A DNA stretch of 64,000 nucleotides, taken from Nelumbo lutea. Its lineage: Eukaryota > Streptophyta > Magnoliopsida > Proteales > Nelumbonaceae. A program made the position numbers and the translations under genes. The stretch spans positions 206,913,813 to 206,977,812 of the forward strand of contig JAKGHH010000001.1 of the NCBI GenBank assembly GCA_022828595.1, written 5' to 3'. Under the pieces are notes generated by a model. The model saw only the letters and a program-made list of their open reading frames with translations, had not been told where the DNA came from and ran no database searches. Every line of letters begins with the position of its first letter. Position 1 is the stretch's first letter. Below are positions 23,066-35,303 of this stretch, piece by piece.

Positions 23066-24846
23066 ATGGTTCAAATCTTGAACCATTCTGTTTCAGATCT
23101 GAACCTGCGCAAATAGGGAGAAGGCGTTCTACCCAATTTGCGCAGATATGGGTTTTGGGAAATTTCTTCCCAAAACAGATGGGCAAATAATCTGAAATTA
23201 ATTTTAAATAAATCTGATTATTATTTAGAATAGTTCTTTATAATTTTCTTAATTTATGGGTTGTTCGTACAAGAGGAGATCAAAATCTTGGTTTGCGCAG
23301 GGAGAACTGCAAGATTTGTAGTTTATTGAATTTATTTATTACATTTGGTCTATAAATATATTTTTTTTTATTTTTAGACTCAATGTATAGGCATTCGATC
23401 TGATGTAATAATTAATAGAAATAAGATTACTATTTATTTTAATTTCTGGATCGAAGATGGCGGCGCAGAGAAGGAGATTTCGCAGATGGGAGATTCGCTA
23501 TCTGTGATTTGCAGTTTGAGAAACTGCAATCTGTGATCTAACCTTTGTTTTGCAGGATGGAGTGTGCGAATAGCCCTGATTATCTGATTTTGATTTTTTT
23601 TATCAGTTATCTAATTTCATATTATTTTCTTGAATTAAGGATTTAATTAAAAATCAAACCCTAGACCCATTCGAACCAAGATTGGTTCAAACTGTTTAGA
23701 CCAAATCTAGGGTTTAACCAAGGCTAAAAGTCAGCCCTAATTTTCCCAGAAAATGGGCCTGAGGATTGATATTTAATTAAATGGTTAATTCGGCCCAGCC
23801 TGTAAAGGCCCAGTTTTAAATAGTTAAAACTGCAAAAGCCCATTTTAAATGATAAAGCTATATGGGCCGAACTGGGTAACCCTAATTCAGCCCACATACC
23901 CAGATAATATTAATGGTTAATATTATGGAATTTTAACGGGCTTCCAATGGGCCTTACAGATAATTAATTGATTGGATCAATTTATCCCTGCATGAGATGT
24001 ATGGATGTGTGATGTGCTGCGTACATGGGCCATAAGTGCTTGGCCCATGCTCATTCGACAGTGGCTCTTGCGCACACCATGGCTGAATGCACATCATTGC
24101 CATGGTGTCCCTTTTGGTCATTGGATGACCTCCCTCAGTGGTGGGCCCCACACCTCATCGAGAGGTTACATGCGGAACCCTAGCCGATTTAAGGCCCACC
24201 GAAATCTGGCTTTATGAAAGTCAGTGGGAGCCACTTTGGTTTGACCTAAATCAAACTAGGGCATAATTATTTGTTCCCTCCTGCTAATATGAGTGCATCT
24301 AATAGGGAGATTCATATGATGAGCTCTCTAAAGGCCTTCCATCATTAGCATGAGGATGGGTCCTTCAGTAATGAGAAAACGCACCAGAAAATGGGCTATC
24401 CATTTGCTGTTGGGCTTGTCTGAGTGTTTCATAAGATGATAGGGGCGTCATAGACCGATGTGGGAGGGGCTTCACCAGAAAATGGGAACTCTCTCACGGT
24501 ACCTTGGCATTCAAGAATATGATGGGTAAGCACTCACTAGACAGAAAGCTCTACCTGAAAACGGCTCTGAACCTTGTCTGACAAAGGCCAAAGGGAAAAC
24601 TCATATGATGAGTGGATATGATCCTTCACAGAAAGGTGGTGGGGTTATGCAGCTGAAACAGTTGGCTCCATGCACCCTATGTGATTTCCCTCATTTCCAG
24701 AGACAACCCGTAGTCTCCGTCACTGAGAAATGAGGGAAATCTCAGAGATGAATAAATGGAAATGGATCATAGATTAAAATCCATATCTATGAAATGAACA
24801 TGAATCAAATTAGGTTGTGGACTGATGTTTGCTCTTTTATTAGAAA
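23066..24846 (+). other. Long leader of the copia element
   Basis: About 1.8 kb between the primer-binding site and the gag start, with no long open frame. It contains AT-rich parts and 'gggccgaactggg'-type words. Such long leaders occur in several copia lineages and may hold packaging signals; none can be pinpointed. Confidence 0.55.
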
Positions 24847-26058
24847 ATGGCAAAAGAATCTTTTGCAAAGCTTCTTGATGACAACAAGCTTAAGGGCCCA
24901 AACTATGCCGACTGGTACAGGAACCTTATGTTGGTCCTAGTTTCAGAAAAGTTGGACAAAGTGGCAAAGAATCCTGCCCCGAAGCATCCGGGAGACAAGG
25001 CTTCTGAGGCCCGAAGGAGAGACTTTCTGGAATGGGAGGAGAAAAACTCCCTAGCCCGATGTTACATCATCGCCTCCTTGGACAACCCAATACAGAGGCA
25101 GTTCGATCAGATCGAACTTGCCAATGACATATTGGATAGCCTGAGGACGATGTATGAAGAGCAGAATCGTTCTACTCGGCAAAATGTCATGAAGCAGTTC
25201 ATGACCACTCAAATGTCCAAGGGCCAACAAGTTCATGACCATTGTCTTCGGATGATGGGTTACATCAACGAACTAGAGGCTCTTGGATCCGGGCTGGACC
25301 TCGCAACCCAGATAGATGCTATCCTTAATTCTTTACCTCTTTCCTTTAATCCGTTCATCATGAACTATAACATCAACAAGCTGAATGTCAGCTTGCAAGA
25401 GCTCAGCAATATGTTGCAAAGAGATGAAGAACTGATTAAAAAGGATGAGCCTATAGCTATGCTTGTTGAAGCTAGCAAAATGAGCAAGAGAAAGAGGAAG
25501 GAAAAGAAGCCCCAGAAGAAAGCCACCAAGGGCAAAAGGCAGAAAAAAGACAAAGCATCGGATGCATGTCACTTCTGCAAAAGGTCCAGCCACTGGAAAC
25601 GGAATTGTCCTGCCTACCTGGAATCCAAGAAAGGTAATTTCGAAACTTGTGTTATAGAAACCAATTTATTGGTAGCTTCTGCGTCCTGGTGTATTGACTC
25701 TGGGGCTTCAACTCATGCGTGTAACTCACTGCAGGGGTTCAAGGTAAGCAGAAGGCTGAGTGAAGGAGAAGTCACTCTCTACTTGGGGACTACTGCAACT
25801 GTTGCAGCCGCAGCAATAGGAACCGTGGAGTTAATTTTTAGAGAAGGAAAAATTATACTCAAAGATTGTCTTTATGTACAAAACTTAAGAAGAATTATGA
25901 TTTCTGTTTCAAAACTGTGTGCAGATGGTTTTTCTGTCTTCTTTAGTAATACGATTACTATTAAAAGAAATAACAGATTCATCGCATACGGGGAACTAGA
26001 GAACGGTCTCTATGTTCTACATCCTTCTCTAGGTACTAACATAACCGAAACTACGTAG
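24847..26058 (+). CDS. Copia gag-protease, open frame
   Basis: A 403-codon open frame from ATG 24847 to TAG at 26056-26058. The order is a gag N-terminal block (GPNYADWYRNLMLVL; LDSLRTMYEEQNRSTRQN), a lysine-rich basic stretch (about 214-237), a zinc knuckle of form CX2CX4HX4C at residues 241-254 (CHFC..H....C), and an aspartic protease with DSGA at about 284 and a downstream YVQNLRRIMISVSKL strand. Gag packages the genomic RNA in virus-like particles; the protease cleaves the polyprotein. In an active element this frame would continue into integrase; here it stops at a TAG that ends the protease part. This is the best preserved retroelement frame in the window. Confidence 0.85.
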   Translation: MAKESFAKLLDDNKLKGPNYADWYRNLMLVLVSEKLDKVAKNPAPKHPGDKASEARRRDFLEWEEKNSLARCYIIASLDNPIQRQFDQIELANDILDSLRTMYEEQNRSTRQNVMKQFMTTQMSKGQQVHDHCLRMMGYINELEALGSGLDLATQIDAILNSLPLSFNPFIMNYNINKLNVSLQELSNMLQRDEELIKKDEPIAMLVEASKMSKRKRKEKKPQKKATKGKRQKKDKASDACHFCKRSSHWKRNCPAYLESKKGNFETCVIETNLLVASASWCIDSGASTHACNSLQGFKVSRRLSEGEVTLYLGTTATVAAAAIGTVELIFREGKIILKDCLYVQNLRRIMISVSKLCADGFSVFFSNTITIKRNNRFIAYGELENGLYVLHPSLGTNITETT

Positions 26059-27200
26059 GCTGAAATCCCCAAGAAGAGAGCCCGTGATACAGTTAATCCC
26101 ACATGTCTGTGGCATTACCGACTTGGCCACATCGGTGCTGACCGAATCACAAGGTTGGTAAAGGATGGTCCTTTGATTTTCTAACTGTAGAAGATCTTCC
26201 CACCTGTGAGCCTTGCCTACAAGGCAAGATGACGAAACGACCATTTGACGATAAGCCTGAAAGATGTACAGGCACACTTGACCTAATACATACTGATGTA
26301 TGTGGTCCCCTGAGTGTTAGGACATGGAATCAACATGTGTATTTCATCAACTTCACAAATGATTTCTCACAATATGGTTACGTGTACCTAATGAGACACA
26401 AGTCTGAATTCTTTGAAAAGTTCAAAGAGTTTAGACAAGAGGTCGAGAAATAGTTGGGGAGAGAAATTAAAGCCCTTCGATCTGATCGAGGTGGCGAGTA
26501 TCTCTCTGACAAGTTTAGGGACTACTTAAAGGACAATGGGATAGTATCACAATTAGCTCCACTGCTACACCACAACTTAACGATGTTTCAGAGAGGAGGA
26601 ATAGGACCTTATTGGATATGGTCCGGTCACTTCACGTACACTCAGAGTTACCCACATCCTTTTGGGGTTACGCATCAGAGACTGCGATCTACGTGCTGAA
26701 TCGGGTTCCAACCAAATCGGTTCCAAACACTCCATATGAACTTTGGACCGGAAAGAAACCAAGTGTCAGACACTTGAAGATTTGGGGTTGTCCAGCACAC
26801 GTTAAAAGAACGAGTGCAGACAAGTTGGAATCCAAGACCAGCCGTTGCCTATTTGTAGGCTACCCGAAAGGCTCTGTAGGTTACCTTTTCTATGACCCAA
26901 GTGAGTAGAAAGTGTTCTGCAGTCGAAATGTCCAGTTCTTGGAGACCGATTATATCCTGGACACCCATCGTCAGGAAATTGTTCTTGATGAGGAGAGTTC
27001 AAGAGCAGTGGGAGATGTCCCACAAGTTCCAAGTAGTGACCAACCTACAAGATCCACTCGGGTATCCATGCCATCAGTCCGTTATGGTTATGACCAGGAT
27101 AGTTACCTGGTGGAAACCTTGACGAGTGAGGAGGATCCCGGGACTTACGCGGAAGCTATGTTGGACATAGATTCCCAGAAGTGAGTGGAGGCCATGAGAG
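26059..27200 (+). pseudogene. Copia integrase, broken
   Basis: Continues the polyprotein after the stop. A zinc-binding HHCC region is visible (WHYRLGHIG, then CEPCLQGK after a frameshift near 26170), then the catalytic core with IHTDVCGPL (first Asp) and LRSDRGGEY (second Asp), broken by a stop at 26451-26453 and a disturbed region near 26560-26610 where the conserved glutamate should be. The C-terminal part reads [26 protein letters not shown] and LFVGYPKG. The enzyme would insert the cDNA into the genome. It is not functional as read. Confidence 0.8.
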
Positions 27201-28560
27201 CAAAGATGGACTCAATGGAGACCAATAGAGCCTGGACTCTAATAGATCCACCCTCCGGGGAAAAAGCAATCGGTTGCAAATGGATTTACAAGAGGAAGAA
27301 GGGCCCCGATGGTAGAGTTGAGACCTTCAAAGCTCGTCTGGTGGCAAAAGGGTACACTCAGAAAGAGGGCATCGATTATGAGGAAACTTTTTCGCCTGTG
27401 GCCATGCTTAAATCCATTAGGTTCCTGTAGCTGTAGCAAAATATCATGATTATGAGATTTGGCAAATGGATGTCAAAACTACATTCCTGAATGGAGATCT
27501 TACTGAAGATATCTATATGCAGCAGCCGCAAGGCTTCATAGCTGCGGGTCAGGAAAACATGGTATGTAAACTTAATAAATCCATTTATGGACTTAAGCAA
27601 GCATCTAGAAGTTGGAACATCCGTTTTGACTCTGCCGTCAAATCGTTTGACTTCAAGCAGAATCCGGATGAACCCTGTGTTTACAGGAAGTACAGTGGAG
27701 ATAAGGTTAGATTCTTGGTTCTGTATGTAGATGACATTCTACTCATTGGGAATGATGTAGGAATGTTGACTACGGTGAAAGTATGGCTTTCACAGCAATT
27801 TTCCATGAAAGATCTTGGAGAGGCCTCCTATATACTGGGTCTTCGACTCTATAGAGATAGATCGAAGCGGATAATAGAATTATCCCAATCTGCCTACATT
27901 GACAAAATAGTCAAAAGATATAGCATGGAAAACTCCAAGAAAGGAAATGTTCCTTTCAGGCACGGAGTCACTCTCTCCAAGAAGATGTCTCCCAAGACTT
28001 CTGAGGAGATTGATGGCATGAAAGACGTTCCCTATGCCTCTGCCGTAGGGAGCATCATGTATGCCATGCTGTGCACTCGCCCTGACTTTGCTCAAGCAGT
28101 GAGTGTAGTAAGCAGATTTCAGGCCAACCCAGGGCAGGCGCATTGGACTGCTGTGAAAAACATACTTAAGTACCTTCGAAGGACAAAAGAGTTTTGTCTA
28201 GTATAAAATGGTACCTCACTATAGATCCAAGGGTATACAGATGCCAATTTCCAACCGGATCCAAATGATAGAAAGTCTACATCTGGATATGTTTTCACGA
28301 TAGGATCGTGTGCTATTTTCTGAATGTCAACAAACAGGGGTCCTGAGTAGCAAATTAATAGTCCACAACCCAAGCCGAGCGCATTGCCATAAGTGAGGCT
28401 GCCTTATGAATGAAGGTGTTCATTCCTGAATTTGGAATTCAGCACATCACCCATTCCATTGTTGTATGACAACACTGGACCTACGGGAGGATGATAGTAA
28501 GAGGTAGCATCAGCGGAGAATGTGGTAGACCCATTGACTAAGCCACTGACACAGAAAGTG
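27185..28560 (+). pseudogene. Copia reverse transcriptase-RNase H, broken
   Basis: RT in two pieces: 27185-27430 ([32 protein letters not shown]) and, after a short frameshift, 27466-28206. The second piece has LNGDLTEDIYM, KSIYGLKQASR and the catalytic YVDD at 27724-27735, and it extends to LKYLRRTKEF. RNase H follows in a degenerate frame: ADANFQPDPNDRKSTSGYVF, then stops. The polypurine tract 'aagtgcaagtgggagc' abuts LTR3. The long intact second RT piece with an unchanged active site indicates a copy that is not very old. Confidence 0.85.
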
Positions 28561-28628
28561 TTTATGAAACATGTGGAAAGTATGGGACTCCGGCTAGTAC
28601 CTGATTGGACCTAAGTGCAAGTGGGAGC

Positions 28629-30559
28629 TGTTAGACAGTTTTGTATGCCCTTAGCTTTAATCAAAATGATTAAAGCCAGTGGGTATGTTTTGATTCATGT
28701 TCCCTTGGTATGTTTCTGTGTAATACCCTTAAACTGGACACTTAATGAGACTCGTGTTAGTTTAGAATGTTCACAGCCAGTGGGTCGGTCTGGGAGACCT
28801 ATCCTGACAAGGCTGACACTGTGGTGCCACCAAGTCGGTTGGGGTGGCTTGTCTCAGCTACCAGGGTGAGACCCTAGGCACATACAGTGTAGGATTAATT
28901 GAATCTTTGAACTGGACCAGATTTCCAGTATTGCCATGGACTTTGGAGATTGATGGGCAAAACTGGAAAGTTACACCTGAACCCTAGACTCGATTATGAT
29001 ACTGCACTAGGTGCCGGATTGGGCTGTCTTTGATGTACAAATCAGTGAGATCCTTAGCGGGGGTCATTACCTGGGTATGTTGGGATAGTCTGAGAATTCA
29101 TCTGAGTGGGTGATCATAGTAACAGGATCAGCCCCTTTGTCAGACAAAGGTAATGGTCGGGGATGCACTCTCACTAATGGAAACTAAGACTGTCGGCAGC
29201 CGATTTCAATCGTTGAAATTTGTTTTGCAAAATATATTTTATATGAGATATAAAAGTATATATATTATGGTTTCAAAATGTTTGCAAAAGGTTTTAATTC
29301 CTGGGATCCATACTTGAGAGAGTGCAACACTGTTCCTTGCAGCCGAGGGAGAGGTCCTCTCTTGTCGGGCAGTGTATGATCATTATGGGCTGAGAGGTTA
29401 AGTGTAAGGCCATTGAGGATAATACCTGATGGGCTAATCTTGCATCTGCCCACAGTCCCTAGGTGTTACAAGGTGGCTTGGCCTAGAGACCACTTAGAGT
29501 AAGTGTTGGGCCCATAGAGCCCATCTGATGGGTTTCAGGGGGTGCACTGTCCATAACAGTGTATTCGGCCAGGCCTTGTAATAAAGGCTAGGCTGAACCC
29601 ATGTGGCTAATGTGTAGATCAATGTTTGGGTCCCACGCCATACAAGGAAGCCCAACTGGGCAGCAATTTGGAAGGTTTAATGAATACATAACCCTGAATG
29701 GGCCTTAAGCCCATTTCGAACTGGGCAAATTTGATTAGTCTTTAAGGGGCGAATTCTAAGATAAGATCAACTGATAAAATTGGGCCCACACCCTATCCAC
29801 TCAGAGAGTCCAAGATCTAAATGAGATTTAGATTTGGAAACTTCCTAATTAGATTAGGAGCTGGTTGATCTAATCCACAGATAAGATAAGGATTATCCCT
29901 TATCTTAAAGGGACTTCTAATCTAGATATGATTTGGCTTAGCAACTCCTAATGGGATTAGGAGTTGATCCCTTTAAGTCTATAAAAGGAAGAGGGGGCGG
30001 CAGCCTTTAGACATCCAACACAACAGACAACCAGCAGTCTTGTCTTCAGAGCTGAGATCATAGAAGAGAGAATTCTGCACCCTACAAATTCTCTTTAGCC
30101 GCCTCCTTCCTGCAGCCGCCGCCTATAGCAGTTCGATCTCCATTCCTTGGGAGAAATCAAGATTGGATTTTGATTCCAATCTTTTGGAGAAAATATTGGT
30201 AGGAGTTGTATTCACAAGCCGTCCAAGTGATTCTTGGGAAGAATCAGGTTCTTAGGAAGGACAGTGCTGATTCTGCTCCACCTTGCACTGCGCCATATTC
30301 AGTGGGAGCAGATTTTGGTATCTACCTTGGGCGTGAACACCTCCATTGAGAGATATTATTTCTCTGTATCAGGTATTATCTCTCTCTCCTCCTTTTGGTT
30401 CAGATCTGGTTCTGTTTATAGTTCAAAAATGATCATTGAAAATATTATTTTCTAAATAGGGAATTCAATTCCCAGTTGAAGGGAAGGAAAAATTTTTGAA
30501 ATTTGCCCCCTTTATTCCGCCATCTTGGGCGTCCATATGATGGATTTCCTATCCTTTTA
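28629..30559 (+). repeat. LTR3 of the copia composite (3' LTR)
   Basis: A 1931-bp LTR from TGTTAGACAG to CTATCCTTTTA, ending against TCTAC. A short rearrangement near 28665-28690 replaces the AT-rich stretch found at the same place in LTR1 and LTR2. Apart from that it agrees with LTR1 at sites where LTR2 differs. Confidence 0.85.
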
Positions 30560-30564
30560 TCTAC

Positions 30565-30615
30565 TTGGTTGCTGGTGCGAAGGGACCAAGTATGCCAATC
30601 CTCCATTATGCAAAC
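30565..30615 (-). pseudogene. Second piece of the old Tat integrase
   Basis: After removing the copia composite and one TCTAC copy, the minus-strand frame of 18298-19104 continues here through GPFAPATK to a degenerate QWGID-type block. It is cut off by the 5' LTR of Retand element B at 30616. Confidence 0.65.
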
Positions 30616-31259
30616 TGATGAGGGGCATTTTAGTCCTCCCACGCAAATAGCAACATGTGGACGTTATCAACAACACAACACCAAGTCAGTAGACCAACTC
30701 GGCAGGTCAGCCTGAGGCACCTCAGCTAGGAGGGCAGCCGAGCTGGGGCGAACGATTAGGAGCTAACAAGACGAGCTCGCCTAAATCATTACATGCGCCC
30801 ACCCTTGAGGGTGTTGGTATCGTGACCATGGGAACAACTCGCTGAACCATGTGCCACAAGATAAGTAGGCGACCTGTAACCGCCATGCGAATCTAGCAAC
30901 TAGCATATCAACACGCTATATATTGCGGAAACAGCTCCGCTAGAGGCTCAGAGACGTTGCCCAAAACACCTAAACCCTAGATAACTATAAATGGACTCCA
31001 AATCCAGCAAAAAAGGTATGCACACTGATTCACTTAAGCTCTCTCACCCATTCTCATGAGATTCCCATACAGACTTAAGCACCAAAGTGTTCTCCCTGGG
31101 TCAAATCTACCTGGGCACTCTCACCCTTCTCTCTTTACAGTTCTTTTTAGCTCGGACACACAAACATCAGCTCGACCATGCAGCTCAACACTGCCAGATC
31201 AGAACTTTGTTCGAGCCCAGTTACCAGACATGAGGGAGTGACCAGATCACGCATCATCA
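30616..31259 (+). mobile_element. 5' LTR of Retand element B
   Basis: A 644-bp LTR with inverted ends TGATGA..TCATCA. A TATA box (ctataaatgg) lies near 30985. The left flank, CAAAC, falls exactly where homology to the old integrase ends, so this is a true insertion border. Bases 31261-31279 (ttggcaccgtttgtgggaa) follow the LTR at primer-binding-site distance and match the form usual in Retand-type elements. Confidence 0.75.
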
Positions 31260-31332
31260 ATTGGCACCGTTTGTGGGAAATGCTACAAAAAGCTAAAGTT
31301 CCATTCTTTTATTCTCTTTCAAAAGTCCGTCA

Positions 31333-33240
31333 ATGGCATCCTCAAGTAACCCTTCTTCCAACAACAACGTCAATGGCCAAGTCCCCATTGTCACCATAGG
31401 CCAGATTGATGTTCCCTTACCTTCAATTGAAGTATGGGACAATATCAATGTACCCCCTCCCATGGTCGACCCCACAGTAGCCCCCACGGTGGTTGATGTA
31501 CAACAATTCAACGACCTAGTGCAATGCGTGCAGAGCATGAACGAACAACTCAGGTCTTGGGAGAACAAATTCGCCTTCATGGCCAAACAATGACAGCAAT
31601 AGCGACATCAGCAGCAATGATTTTTGCAAGTACCCCTCCACCAAGTACCAAGGAACATTCAATAGGTGTCTCTTTAGTGGCTACCACCCAATGGCCAACA
31701 AGTGCTGCCCAACAATCAACAAGTACCATGCAATAACCAAGAAGCACCCTGAAACAGCCAGCAGGTGCCTCCGTAGAACAACGTCTTGAACAAAACCAAT
31801 CATGATGACCCAGCTCGCCTACGGGTTCGTAGCCAAGTCCAAGTGCCCGACGGAGGAGACAACTGAGACCATGTCAATAGTGCAGCCTAAAATGATCACG
31901 CCCTAGTAGAAAGCCAAGCTGAGGTTCCTGCTGGGACTGATGATACCATCTCGATCAAAGGTACTAGGAAGAAGCACAAAAAACACATGCACCATGCCAG
32001 GAAAAGGATTCAACTCGCCCGAGCAAGCAGTGAAGCCCAGCATGGAGAAAACAATGTCGCCACCAATAGAATGGTTTCCCTCCATGAATCACCCTGCTTG
32101 TCCTGAGAGACCCCACTGGCCCCTGAGATCTTTAAATCCCCAAGACTGAAGAACTTCCGGGCCCCAAACCTGGAGTCTTACAAAGGCAAGGCGAACCTAG
32201 TGGAGCATGCCAATAGCTTTCAAGCACTCATTCTTCTTCATGGAGCAAACGATGGTAGCATGTGCATAGATTCCCCTACAACATTAAAAGAAGAAGCCTG
32301 GCTCTAGTACTCCAGACTAACTCCTGGTTCCATTAAGAATTGGGACCAATTCGCCACTAGTAAGAGACATTCGAAGTTGGTGACCTGTTTGTTGAATGTT
32401 ATCCAGAAACTGAATGAAACTCTGTGAGAGTACATCAAGAGATTCAACATGGAGTGCTTGCAGATATCGGACCTAGATCCTGTTGTACAACTTATCATAG
32501 CAAAGAATGGAGTACAACACCCTGAGTTGAAATGGGAAACTGAATTACACCCTCTGCCTACCATGTAAGACTTTCTTGACTTAGCGCACCAATTCATTAA
32601 AGCTAAAGAAGCAAGTCACAGTAGAACCAAGCGAAGAATTAAGTCTCCCAAGAGGAGCAAATCACCAAAAGGTAGGCATAGTAGCTCACCACGTAGAAGA
32701 AGCAGGTCACTAGCCAAAGGTTCCAACAAGCGATCAGCAATGTTACCTGCATATACCAGGACCTTCACTCCTTTGAACACAAAAAGAAAGGAAATTCTGA
32801 TGCAGATTAAGTCCAACGACTATGTGAAATGGCCATCCAAGATGGGGGGGGTGGGACCCTAGAACTAAGAATCTAAACAAATATTGCCATTTCCACAAAG
32901 ACATAGGGCACGACACCAAAAATTGTTGGAACTTGAAAAATGAGATCGAAGACCTCATCAAGAGGGGCTACCCGAGGCGCTTCATTAAAGATGAACAGTG
33001 ACCTGAGGAAGGAACTAGCAGGGAAGTGCCCTAGGCCAGTAGGGAGCAAGAGCCAACTCCCTGTAACCAGCAAATACAAGAATGACAGGTCCAAGCAACC
33101 ATTAATGTGATCACAGGAGGTTCAATTGTTGTTGTTTGCACCACATTAGCAGGTAAAAACTCAATAAGGGGTTGGAATAGGAACACAACACCCTGTCCAA
33201 GCACCCCCAAAAAGAAGAAGTGATCTACTTCACTGATGAT
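31333..33240 (+). pseudogene. Retand element B gag, broken
   Basis: The start ATG at 31333 opens an 86-codon frame (MASSSNPSS..), then the gag decays with multiple stops. Recognisable parts, in order, are LESYKGKANLVEHANSF, LLNVIQKLNE, YIKRFNMECLQI, an Arg/Ser/Lys-rich tail (about 32615-32720) and a zinc-binding motif at about 32883-32925 (CHFHKDIGHDTKNC), a form typical of Tat gag. A run of nine G near 32846 marks a frameshift. The protein would package RNA into particles. It is non-functional as read. Confidence 0.75.
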
Positions 33241-33279
33241 GATATGCTTGGGATCCAATAGCCACACGATGATGCCCTG

Positions 33280-33743
33280 GTAGTTAAACTGTTGATTAAT
33301 GACTTCAGGGTGAAGAGAATTTTGGTTGACTCCAGTAGCTCGGAAGATGTTCTATTTTTTTAGGCCTTCAAGCAGATGGAGCTCGGTAAGGCAGACTTAC
33401 AACCAGCTGACAACCTGCTGTAGGCTTCAGCAGAGAAGTGATCCACCCCATGAGCAAGGTAAGAGTGCTAATCAAGGCGGGTGACCTATCTTGCACACCT
33501 TGCGAGCTATTGTTTCAACATATCACCTAGAATTGAAGTTCCTGACAGATACGGGCGTAGGGATGTTGTGAGGAGATCAACTGGAATCCAAGAAGTGCTA
33601 CGTAGCAGCTCTGAAGGCGAAGGGCAAGGTTGCCACCGACATAGACTTGGAGCACCTACTGAAAAATGATGAAGAGCAAGCTTTCCCCAAAGAAGGGACC
33701 ATTATGGTCCCTATCTCCAAAGAAAAACCTGGGAAAATACTAC
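33280..33743 (+). pseudogene. Retand element B protease and pol start, cut by nested element
   Basis: Aspartic protease relic: [16 protein letters not shown] has the catalytic Asp, but the usual Asp-Ser/Thr-Gly triad is changed (Ser where Gly is expected). A downstream stretch (YVAALKAKG, then DIDLEHLLKNDEE) is the linker before RT. The frame is open up to 33743, where a minus-strand element begins; it resumes at 61100. Confidence 0.75.
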
Positions 33744-34595
33744 TGTAGGAGGGGGTCAGGCGCGGTTAAGAATTGGTCTCTTTGAAAGACAGAGAGAGGC
33801 TTGTGGGTAGGGAATGAGTTTTTTGGATTAAGGATTAAGGATGTGAAAATGGGGGAATTGGAGAGAGAGAGTACTCGGCAATGCTAGGTGACAAATACCA
33901 AGGATTGGATGATTTTCAGTATGAAGAGGACCTCTAAAAGGTAAGAGATAAGGGTATTCACATCATATCAGGAAAAGGGAATACTGGATTCATTGTCGAT
34001 TATTAAGTGCACTACTGGGGTTTTGCCATGTCTCTCATGAGGATCTTCCCAAGGATTAGATTTCCTTCTCCACAAGATTCCTCATTACTCACGCATGCTA
34101 CTACCTTTTATGCAGTTTGACTTAATTGGTGTGGCGGTAGTGACATCACCTCTTGGTGGGCGCCGCTTTGCGGACTCCGTGTGGTGCTTCATTATGTCTT
34201 TTACTGTCGTAGGTTTCATTTGCCTTCAGGCGCACGTGGACTTCACCGTGGGTTCGGCCTAGGTTTCTCTTGATCTGGATGACGAGCGGGTTTGTAAGTC
34301 GTTAGTTTATCACAAATCTTGATGGAAGTGAGTTTAGCGTACGCTTGAGTAGGCTTGAGGCCCTTGGATGTGTTCGATCAAGGTTTACTTTGGTGTGGGT
34401 ATCAAGTAGGCCCAGTGAATCGCAGGTTTATTGCGGTTATGCAATACACATTTTGACTTCGTGTAGGGCTGATAGTGTGTTGCGGATTCATCGCAACATG
34501 GGGATTAACTGTGGGTAGTTCACACACAACTCTGCGGTGCTAATGTAGATGTTTTGATGTCCTCTAAGGGTTTGAGCGAGCACTATGTACCTATA
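33744..34595 (-). repeat. 3' LTR of the Ogre-like element
   Basis: An 852-bp LTR; on the minus strand it starts TATAGGTACATAG (TG mutated to TA) and ends in CCTCCTACA. Bases 34004-34595 align with the 5' LTR pieces at 58967-59414 and 60982-61099. Confidence 0.75.
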
Positions 34596-34612
34596 TTAGC
34601 CCCTCTTCTTAT
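34596..34612 (-). promoter_or_regulatory. Polypurine tract of the Ogre-like element
   Basis: Minus strand ATAAGAAGAGGGGCTAA directly against the 3' LTR. The purine run AAGAAGAGGGG is the expected plus-strand primer and fixes the LTR border. Confidence 0.7.
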
Positions 34613-35303
34613 CTGTAAGTGGGAACTTATCGGTAAGCACTTTGTTCTTTCATACCACAGGTTATGCAACATTGGGTCTGGGGATTTCCTTATTATGTAG
34701 CTTTGCATTCGCAATGGTAGTTTCTTGCGTTCTACAGTTTAGTTCCCTATCTTTTGACAATTTGCATAATTGGCGAAAGACACTATGGATTACCTTGGTA
34801 GGTGTTGCTTCCCCGTAGTATAAGTTTTTGTGTTTATTGCAAGGTGTTGGTTGATGACAGGTGACTTGCTTGTCGTCATCATTTGTTATTAATGGGTATC
34901 CGAATAGGTTGTCGGTGGTGACCGTGTGACGGCTATGATTATTATTTTTCTCATTTGTTATAATGTAATGAATGTCACGTGCATCATTTGGATGTTCAGA
35001 GTCTAGATGGTGGTAACGAATATGGTGTTATATCTAAAATTAATGCGTTATTGTTTCTCGCTTTTCGTAAGGTGTGCTTGTGAATTATTTCTGGTTGCTT
35101 TTGCATGACGTTTCGTCAAGGCATGCATGTTTGGCTTCCTCGCTACCTGGTTGTAATTCTTCGATATGTAGGATGAGTTGTGTTTTAAGAGGCGCAATAT
35201 GCGTCACTGGTTTCCTCCTTGTCCACTTACTCTTGTCTGCTTTCTACACCTGCCGCATTCTTATATACGTTTGGCGATTTTCCCTCTGTTCTTGCTTTCG
35301 GTG
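34613..35303 (+). other. Upstream region of the short antisense gene
   Basis: Non-coding. A TATA-like 'cttatatacg' lies near 35260, about 45 bases before the ATG at 35304. No other gene is seen. Confidence 0.4.

Larger units (their letters stand above)
19105..30559 (+). mobile_element. Composite Ty1/copia element with three LTRs
   Basis: The unit is bounded by the same pentamer, TCTAC, at 19100-19104 and 30560-30564. It consists of a 3'-truncated LTR1 (19105-20811), a complete LTR2 (20812-23051), a primer-binding site, gag-pol and LTR3 (28629-30559). LTR1 and LTR3 share variants that LTR2 lacks (for example 'cttagagtaagt' against 'cttaggctaagt', and 'acatccaacacaacagac'). The simplest reading is that one copy inserted into the 5' LTR of a resident copy, and later recombination between the copies removed everything up to the resident 3' LTR. 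The family is copia, Tork/TAR-like; the exact lineage is not settled. Confidence 0.8.

Noticed and set aside
33744..34595. LTR of Retand element B in internal position
   Set aside because: It is unlike B's real LTR (30616-31259), its polypurine tract lies on the opposite strand, and the pentamer duplication and frame rejoining show that it belongs to the nested minus-strand element.
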